From: JABHGY01 sp964525185
GTDB taxonomy: Bacteria > Fidelibacterota > Marinisomatia > Marinisomatales > UBA1611
DNA length: 41,063 nucleotides
Direction: 5' to 3'
Assembly: GCA_964525185.1 (NCBI GenBank)
Contig: CAZGFQ010000020.1
Span: 1 to 41,063, forward strand
A program made the translations under genes and the position numbers. The notes below the pieces were generated by a model. It worked only from the letters and a program-made list of their open reading frames with translations, searched no databases and was not told the DNA's origin. Shown in pieces: positions 35,596 to 41,063 of the stretch. How positions within the stretch are numbered: position 1 is the stretch's first letter; every line of letters begins with the position of its first letter.

Positions 35596-36021
35596 ATGAA
35601 AAAAACGTTTACACTCTTATTGATTTTCATTTCAATTTTTTCCAGCTGCACAGAAATATCTGAACCCCAAATGCATCCTACAGATTGGCTGATTTCAGAA
35701 TCCAGTGAATCTCACATGGCTAAAATAGCCGAATCAGGTATTGAAAGTTGTCAATCTTGCCATGGAGAGCCTGTTTTAAATGATTTCTATGGCGGCTCCA
35801 GCGGTGTGTCTTGTTATGAATGTCATGATGGTGGTCCTAGTGGGCATCCGGCTTGGAGTGAGTGGATGCAACCCTTATCAGACAAATTTCATGGTATAGC
35901 GTTGAATGATCGGGGTGCCCTTGATTGTGGATCTTGTCATGGATCGGATTTGACAGGAAAAATTGCGACTGGCTGTGATATATGTCATACAAATGAAGAA
36001 TTATTAATTTGGTTAGAATAA
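35596..36021 (+). CDS. tetraheme cytochrome lipoprotein
   Basis: A 141-aa lipoprotein (lipobox FSSC, Cys18) with four CxxCH sites (CQSCH, CYECH, CGSCH, CDICH) in the mature part. AGGA precedes the ATG by about 7 bp, and the gene starts 3 bp after the 11-heme gene. A small anchored carrier between periplasmic and outer-membrane cytochromes is the simplest role. Family not recognised. Confidence 0.87.
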   Translation: MKKTFTLLLIFISIFSSCTEISEPQMHPTDWLISESSESHMAKIAESGIESCQSCHGEPVLNDFYGGSSGVSCYECHDGGPSGHPAWSEWMQPLSDKFHGIALNDRGALDCGSCHGSDLTGKIATGCDICHTNEELLIWLE

Positions 36022-36032
36022 AGGAGTTAACA

Positions 36033-36617
36033 ATGAAAAAACTAATTGTCACCTTATGTGTCTGTCTTGGCTTTTTATTTGCCCAAGATTATATAGGCGT
36101 CAAAAAATGTAAATCATGCCACAACAAGAAATCCAAAGGCGCTCAATTCACTGTTTGGAAAAATGGAACACACGCAAATGCATTTGAGACATTAAAAACG
36201 GAAAAAGCAATCGAAGTCGGAAAAAGTGTTGGCTTGGATGGAAATCCTTGGGAAAGTTCAGAATGCCTTCGTTGCCATACAACCGGATATGAAAAGGGTG
36301 GCTATGAAGTAAAAGGTGAAGATTTTTGGACGTTTGATCCTAAAGATAAAAATGCAAAAAAAGCTGCAAAGCGAATGGCGGGCCTTCAAAGTGTAAGTTG
36401 TGAAGCATGTCATGGTCCGGGAAGTGATTATAAGAAAAAGAAAACAATGGTCGCCATTACAGCCGGAGAAATTACGGGTGAAAGTGTTGGTCTTTGGGCT
36501 CCTAATGAAGCCATGTGTGTTGAATGTCACAATCAAGCCAGTCCGACTTATAAAGAATTCATTTATGAAGAACGGATAAAAGAAGTAAATCATCCATATC
36601 CTGATGGATTAAAATAA
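36033..36617 (+). CDS. tetraheme cytochrome, c554-like
   Basis: 194 aa from ATG 36033 (AAGGAG 8 bp upstream; earlier in-frame codons from 36009 overlap the previous gene). Signal peptide MKKLIVTLCVCLGFLFAQ. Four CxxCH sites (CKSCH, CLRCH, CEACH, CVECH). The spacing and the segments YIGVKKCKSCH and SVSCEACHGPGSDY resemble the cytochrome c554 family, which shuttles electrons in the periplasm. Lys-rich, consistent with docking to acidic partners. Confidence 0.87.
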   Translation: MKKLIVTLCVCLGFLFAQDYIGVKKCKSCHNKKSKGAQFTVWKNGTHANAFETLKTEKAIEVGKSVGLDGNPWESSECLRCHTTGYEKGGYEVKGEDFWTFDPKDKNAKKAAKRMAGLQSVSCEACHGPGSDYKKKKTMVAITAGEITGESVGLWAPNEAMCVECHNQASPTYKEFIYEERIKEVNHPYPDGLK

Positions 36618-36648
36618 TTTAATCAAATCCCTTTAAGGTAATCAACTC

Positions 36649-39141
36649 ATGAGAAAATATTTTCTTTGGCTTCTATTCATCATTTTAACTCCTTTATTAT
36701 TTTCTCAAGATAATGATACGTGCATTGATTGTCATGAAGATGACGAAATGGAAGTGGTGCGGTATGGCGTTACTCATTCTTTAACCGTTACCGAAGATGA
36801 TTTTGAAGGAACGCCACACGAAGGGTTTGACTGTATTGAATGTCATACTGATATGGATGGCATTGATGAATTTCCTCATGCCCCACGATTAGAACTTCCC
36901 GATTGTGGCTCTTGCCACGAAGATGCTCAAGATGCCTTTATAGATGGCTTTTTTCAGCCGCTCATTGATAAAGGGTATACATCCATTCCTACTTGCGCAG
37001 ATTGCCACGGAAAACATAAAATCACATGGAAGGGACAACCGCGAAAAGTTTGTGGTGTATGCCACCAAGATGTATTAGATGAATTTCTCCATTCGGCCCA
37101 TTGGAATGGCGAAGATGACGACGCTGAAGTGACGTGTGTCTCTTGCCACGACCCCCATTTTAAACATGAAAAAGGTTCTTTTGCGGAATCGGATTGGAAA
37201 ATTCATGTTGCCGAATCTTGCAGTGAATGTCATAAAGATCAAGTTGAGAATTATACGCAAAGCGGCCACTATAAGCAGGTGAAATCCGGAAATACGGATG
37301 CTCCCATTTGCTCTGATTGCCACGCAAAACACCAAGTCCTTTCGCCGAGAGATTCCCAAAGTAAAGTGAGTGTGGCTAAACTGGATATGGTTTGCACAGA
37401 ATGCCATTTAGGTTATGAAGCGTCTATCCATCGCCCAGAAAAAAATGATGATCCCAGACTTGAGACATGTGTTGTTTGTCATACTGGCCATGAAACTGAA
37501 ATGGGAGGACATACTGTTTCTTCCATCTTTAATGTAAAATTGGGTGATGTCTGTATTCGCTGCCATACAGGAAATTTAATCACTAGTGAAAATGATGCTC
37601 ATGGTGGAATTCACCGAGAAGAAATAGAAATGATTGAACAAACGGGTGAAGCAAATTGTGGGTCGTGCCATGATTATCATTATATGGCTGTTGATCATAA
37701 TCAATTAACATCTTTAGAAAAATCATGTGGTGATTGCCATGAAAAAGAACAATTAGAATACGAAAAATCATCTCATTTTATTGCATGGTCAAAGGGACAT
37801 GAAGAAGCACCCACATGTATTTCGTGTCATGATAATCGCCGCATTAAAAAGTCGGATGAATCATTTGTCGGCCAATCGGTTGTTGCGCTATGTAGTAATT
37901 GTCATGGTGATCGGGATATGACCCTAAAATTTCAATTAAACTCTGAAGTGGTTGATGGCTATCAAACATCTTATCATGGACAAATGTATCAATTAGGGTA
38001 TCTTGGGGAAGAATTTGCAACATGTATCTCGTGTCACGATAATCATTCCATTCTTCCCAGTGATCACACTGAATCTTCTGTGGGTCAGGAACGTATTATC
38101 GAAACGTGTGCGCAATGCCATGAAAATGTTAATATGAATTTTGTAAAATATTTACAACACTATACACCACATACTAAAGAGCAAAATGTTGTTTTAAAAT
38201 GGATTCATACATTTATGGTATGGCTCCTAGGTGTGACGCTTACCGTATTTGGTGGCCATACATTATTATGGCTTATTCGTTTATTGATTATTCGATATAA
38301 TGAAGGCGAAGTTCAAAAACCTGTTAAATCACCTATGAGATATCAACGATTCACCATGACTCAACGAATTATGCATTTCTTTATGGCGGGTGGATTCTTG
38401 GTCTTGGCCGGAACTGGGCTACCCTTAAAATATGCTCATTCAGAATTAGCTAATTGGTTTGTTCATAACATTGTAGGTTTTCAAGCTGCCGCCATTTTGC
38501 ATCGAGTAGCAGCCGTGACACTTTTTATTGTGATGGGGGTTCATTTAGGGATACTCTTTTATGAAGCGCTCTTAAAACAAAGAAAAGGATTATTTTGGGG
38601 ACCAGATAGTTTGGTTCCGAATATGCAAGATATAAAAGATTTCTTTAATCATATTGCATATTTTATTGGGGCAAGAAAGAATCCCCCACAATTTGGACGA
38701 TGGACATACTGGGAAAAATTTGATTATTTTGCTGTTTTCTGGGGTATGATTGTTATTGGTGCATCAGGAGTTATGTTGTGGTTCCCTGAAGTGTTTTCAC
38801 GCTTTTTACCTGGTTGGGTCATTAATGCGGCTCATATTATTCATTCTGAAGAAGCATTGCTTGCAACTGCCTTTATATTTACTGTTCATTTTTTTAATAC
38901 ACATTTACGCCCTGATGCTTTTCCAATGGATGAAGCTATTTTTACAGGGCGCGTTTCTGAAGAAAGATTTGCTCATGAGCGATCTTTAGAAAAAGATGCA
39001 TTAAAGGATGATGAGTATAAAAACCGTCTAGTTCATCCTCTCAAACGTTGGCAGAAAAAAGGGTTACTTATTATAGGAACCTTATTTCTGTTCTTCGGGT
39101 TGTTTTTATTAGTCCTTATACTGTTAGGAACCTTCTCCTAG
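36649..39141 (+). CDS. 17-heme cytochrome c fused to a cytochrome-b-like membrane domain (CbcL-like)
   Basis: An 830-aa inner-membrane protein. Signal peptide (1-19), then 17 CxxCH sites from CIDCH (about 25) to CAQCH (about 488), all periplasmic. The C-terminal third has about six membrane segments (about 518-545, 575-595, 605-635, 695-715, 730-755, 800-825) with histidines placed as in diheme cytochrome b of the HydC/FdnI type (IMHFFMAGG, ILHRVAAVTLF, GVHLG, FTVHFFNTH). The architecture is that of Geobacter CbcL, a menaquinol oxidase feeding extracellular electron transfer, but with more hemes. AAGG precedes the ATG. Confidence 0.88.
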   Translation: MRKYFLWLLFIILTPLLFSQDNDTCIDCHEDDEMEVVRYGVTHSLTVTEDDFEGTPHEGFDCIECHTDMDGIDEFPHAPRLELPDCGSCHEDAQDAFIDGFFQPLIDKGYTSIPTCADCHGKHKITWKGQPRKVCGVCHQDVLDEFLHSAHWNGEDDDAEVTCVSCHDPHFKHEKGSFAESDWKIHVAESCSECHKDQVENYTQSGHYKQVKSGNTDAPICSDCHAKHQVLSPRDSQSKVSVAKLDMVCTECHLGYEASIHRPEKNDDPRLETCVVCHTGHETEMGGHTVSSIFNVKLGDVCIRCHTGNLITSENDAHGGIHREEIEMIEQTGEANCGSCHDYHYMAVDHNQLTSLEKSCGDCHEKEQLEYEKSSHFIAWSKGHEEAPTCISCHDNRRIKKSDESFVGQSVVALCSNCHGDRDMTLKFQLNSEVVDGYQTSYHGQMYQLGYLGEEFATCISCHDNHSILPSDHTESSVGQERIIETCAQCHENVNMNFVKYLQHYTPHTKEQNVVLKWIHTFMVWLLGVTLTVFGGHTLLWLIRLLIIRYNEGEVQKPVKSPMRYQRFTMTQRIMHFFMAGGFLVLAGTGLPLKYAHSELANWFVHNIVGFQAAAILHRVAAVTLFIVMGVHLGILFYEALLKQRKGLFWGPDSLVPNMQDIKDFFNHIAYFIGARKNPPQFGRWTYWEKFDYFAVFWGMIVIGASGVMLWFPEVFSRFLPGWVINAAHIIHSEEALLATAFIFTVHFFNTHLRPDAFPMDEAIFTGRVSEERFAHERSLEKDALKDDEYKNRLVHPLKRWQKKGLLIIGTLFLFFGLFLLVLILLGTFS

Positions 39142-39167
39142 AAATAGATAAGATAAAAGGCACAGCT

Positions 39168-41063
39168 ATGCCAATAAATCGATTGCTACAATCAGTTCAG
39201 TACTTTATTTGGATACTTCTTTTTGTTCATTTTTCCATCCTAATTGGAAACACACCGCTTGATGATGAAACGTGTGAAGATTGTCATGATGATATTTCTT
39301 TAGATTTATCTGTTCATGAAGAATTTTCTTGTGGCGACTGTCATACACTTGTGATGGAAACAGGTATTGATCATGGCGAAGACGGTGGAGATCAATTTAG
39401 AGATGTGTGTGATGACTGCAGTGAATGTCATGAAGATTCACGAGAAGAATGGGAAGAAAGTGTTCATGGCGTATCACTTTATGCTCCTGATTCCGAAAAA
39501 GAAGCGGCCCATTGTTGGAAGTGCCATGGGGGACATAACATACTCCCGTCTGATGATGAAGATTCAAAAACGTATCCACTTAAGCTCGCAGAAACATGTG
39601 GCGAATGCCATGGGAAACTGGAATTAGTTGAAAAATATAATATCCCCAATCTCCATCCTATTGAACGTTTTTCAAAAAGTTTTCACGCGATTGAGTTAGC
39701 CAAAGGAAATACGGAAGCAGCCACCTGCAATGATTGTCATAAATATCATAATATTAAAAAAGGAACAGACCCAACTTCATCTATAGGTCATTCAAATATT
39801 GCAGAAACGTGTGGTGAATGCCATATAGATATTTATCAAGAATATAAATCCAGTGTTCACTGGGAAGCACTTGCCCGAGGAGAACGGGAATCTCCCGCTT
39901 GTGTGGATTGTCATGGAGAACATGAAATTATTGGATCAAGCCATAAAGATTCTCCTTTAACGAAAAGAGCTTCAGCTGAAAAAACGTGTTCACGTTGCCA
40001 TACCGATGAAAAACTTGTAGCAAAATATGGACTATCAGAAGGAAAAGTTTCATCCTATCAAGATAGTTACCATGGGCTTGCTGTATTAAAAGGAGATACA
40101 TCCGCAGCAACGTGTTTTGATTGCCATAATGCCCATGCGATTTTATCATCGGATATGGTTCAATCGTCTATTCACTCAACGCAATTAAAAGATACATGTG
40201 AAAAATGTCATCCCAATTCGTCGGATGGATTTGCACAATCTTATACGCATAAATCTGTCATGATTGCAGAACGTCCTGCTGAATATTATGTTAAAATTAT
40301 TTATTATTTTTTAATCGGGATTACGATTGGTGGAATGTTGATCCATAATGGGATCATTTTTGTTGGTCATATAGTAGGGAAATACCGAAGAGAACAAGAG
40401 CATGACTATATTCAGAGATATACTAAATCTCAAGTTAATCAGCATTTTATATTAATTATTTCTTTCTTTACGCTCGTGATTACCGGGTTTGCCTTAAAAT
40501 ATCAAGATCAAAGCTGGGTTATTCTTTTAGGTAAATTGGGCATGACAGAAGTTGCCCGCGCATTGATTCATCGCATTGCAGCTGTTCTGATGATTCTATT
40601 ATCTATTTGGCATATGGGGGAACTCTTATTAACAAAAGCTGGAAATCAGTTTATCATATCCTTTTTCCCAAATAAAAATGACCTTGTGTCTATGGTTAAA
40701 AATATCCGCTATTATTTAGTCAAAGGATCAGACAAACCTAAATTTCCTAGATTTGATTATGCTGAAAAAGTGGAATATTGGGCGCTCATGTGGGGAACTA
40801 TTGTGATGGTTGCCACAGGTATTATTTTATGGTTCCCTATTTTCTTTGGACAATTTTCTCCGCCTTGGCTAATCAAAGTTTCTGAGGCATTACATTATTA
40901 TGAAGCATGGCTTGCCACATTAGCCATTTTGGTTTGGCATTTCTTTTTTGTTCTTTATCATCCTAAAGAATATCCAATGGCTCTCACATGGATTCACGGG
41001 AAAATGAGCATAGATGAATACAAAGAAAAACATGCGGATGATTATAAAGCAATAATGAATGAA
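39168..41063 (+). CDS. 11-heme cytochrome c fused to a cytochrome-b-like membrane domain (partial at window end)
   Basis: 632 codons, open to the last base. Start ATG at 39168 with AAAAGG 7 bp upstream. N-terminal signal segment, then 11 CxxCH sites (CEDCH, CGDCH, CSECH, CWKCH, CGECH, CNDCH, CGECH, CVDCH, CSRCH, CFDCH, CEKCH). The third is unusual: CDDCSECH, an extra Cys giving overlapping CxxC and CxxCH. About five membrane segments follow from residue 372, with His in LIHRIAAVLM and ILVWHFFFVLYHP. The membrane part is clearly paralogous to the preceding gene (YWALMWGTIVMVATGIILWFP versus its FAVFWGMIVIGASGVMLWFP). A second quinol-linked entry to the same conduit. Confidence 0.88.
   Translation, partial: MPINRLLQSVQYFIWILLFVHFSILIGNTPLDDETCEDCHDDISLDLSVHEEFSCGDCHTLVMETGIDHGEDGGDQFRDVCDDCSECHEDSREEWEESVHGVSLYAPDSEKEAAHCWKCHGGHNILPSDDEDSKTYPLKLAETCGECHGKLELVEKYNIPNLHPIERFSKSFHAIELAKGNTEAATCNDCHKYHNIKKGTDPTSSIGHSNIAETCGECHIDIYQEYKSSVHWEALARGERESPACVDCHGEHEIIGSSHKDSPLTKRASAEKTCSRCHTDEKLVAKYGLSEGKVSSYQDSYHGLAVLKGDTSAATCFDCHNAHAILSSDMVQSSIHSTQLKDTCEKCHPNSSDGFAQSYTHKSVMIAERPAEYYVKIIYYFLIGITIGGMLIHNGIIFVGHIVGKYRREQEHDYIQRYTKSQVNQHFILIISFFTLVITGFALKYQDQSWVILLGKLGMTEVARALIHRIAAVLMILLSIWHMGELLLTKAGNQFIISFFPNKNDLVSMVKNIRYYLVKGSDKPKFPRFDYAEKVEYWALMWGTIVMVATGIILWFPIFFGQFSPPWLIKVSEALHYYEAWLATLAILVWHFFFVLYHPKEYPMALTWIHGKMSIDEYKEKHADDYKAIMNE

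Noticed and set aside
1..41063. tRNA or rRNA genes, CRISPR arrays, insertion sequences, prophage
   Set aside because: No cloverleaf, spaced repeat array, transposase, integrase or phage-like protein was seen by eye.

Overview
The window is AT-rich, densely coded Gram-negative DNA. It carries lipoprotein signal peptides, outer-membrane beta-barrels ending in Phe, a SAM-II riboswitch, an archaeal/fungal-type aspartate-semialdehyde dehydrogenase and many multiheme cytochromes. The mix is reminiscent of uncultured FCB-group lineages such as Marinimicrobia (SAR406) or Ignavibacteria, but this is inference: no 16S or other decisive marker is present. A run of exactly 100 Ns inside thrA marks a scaffold join, so this is probably a draft or metagenome assembly.

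Layout. (1) 129-2635, minus: cysQ-like phosphatase, thyX and radC. (2) 2765-3601, plus: purU. (3) 19707 down to 3602, minus: a near-continuous 16-kb amino-acid operon, metH - thrA (lysC/hom fusion, with the gap) - asd - thrB - thrC - metB - gltB - pepE-like - TPMT-like methyltransferase. Genes overlap or sit 3-30 bp apart. In front of metH is a compact control region: a sigma-70-like promoter, a SAM-II aptamer starting at about +1, and an intrinsic terminator whose U-tract touches the metH ATG. The whole aspartate-family operon is therefore probably under S-adenosylmethionine feedback. (4) 20105-23373, plus: rng, rplU, rpmA, a terminator, mdh, a terminator. (5) 23550-28713, plus: ECF sigma factor, membrane anchored HEAT-repeat protein (putative anti-sigma), and three exported repeat-rich envelope proteins. 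(6) 30346-28748, minus: queG and elbB. (7) 30503-41063, plus and running off the end: a Cys-rich MerR-type regulator, translationally coupled to a multiheme cytochrome/porin locus.

The last region is the most striking. In order it encodes a 12-heme lipoprotein (split by one in-frame TGA), a tandem-rhodanese lipoprotein, a 33-codon micro-lipoprotein, a 403-aa outer-membrane barrel, an 11-heme exported cytochrome, a 4-heme lipoprotein, a 4-heme c554-like protein, and two paralogous inner-membrane fusions of multiheme domains (17 and 11 c-hemes) to a multi-span cytochrome-b-like module. I count 58 CxxCH motifs plus one CxxxCH. The parts match a complete electron conduit: quinol oxidation in the inner membrane, periplasmic carriers, then a porin-cytochrome complex in the outer membrane. 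The rhodanese lipoprotein hints at a sulfur-linked substrate.
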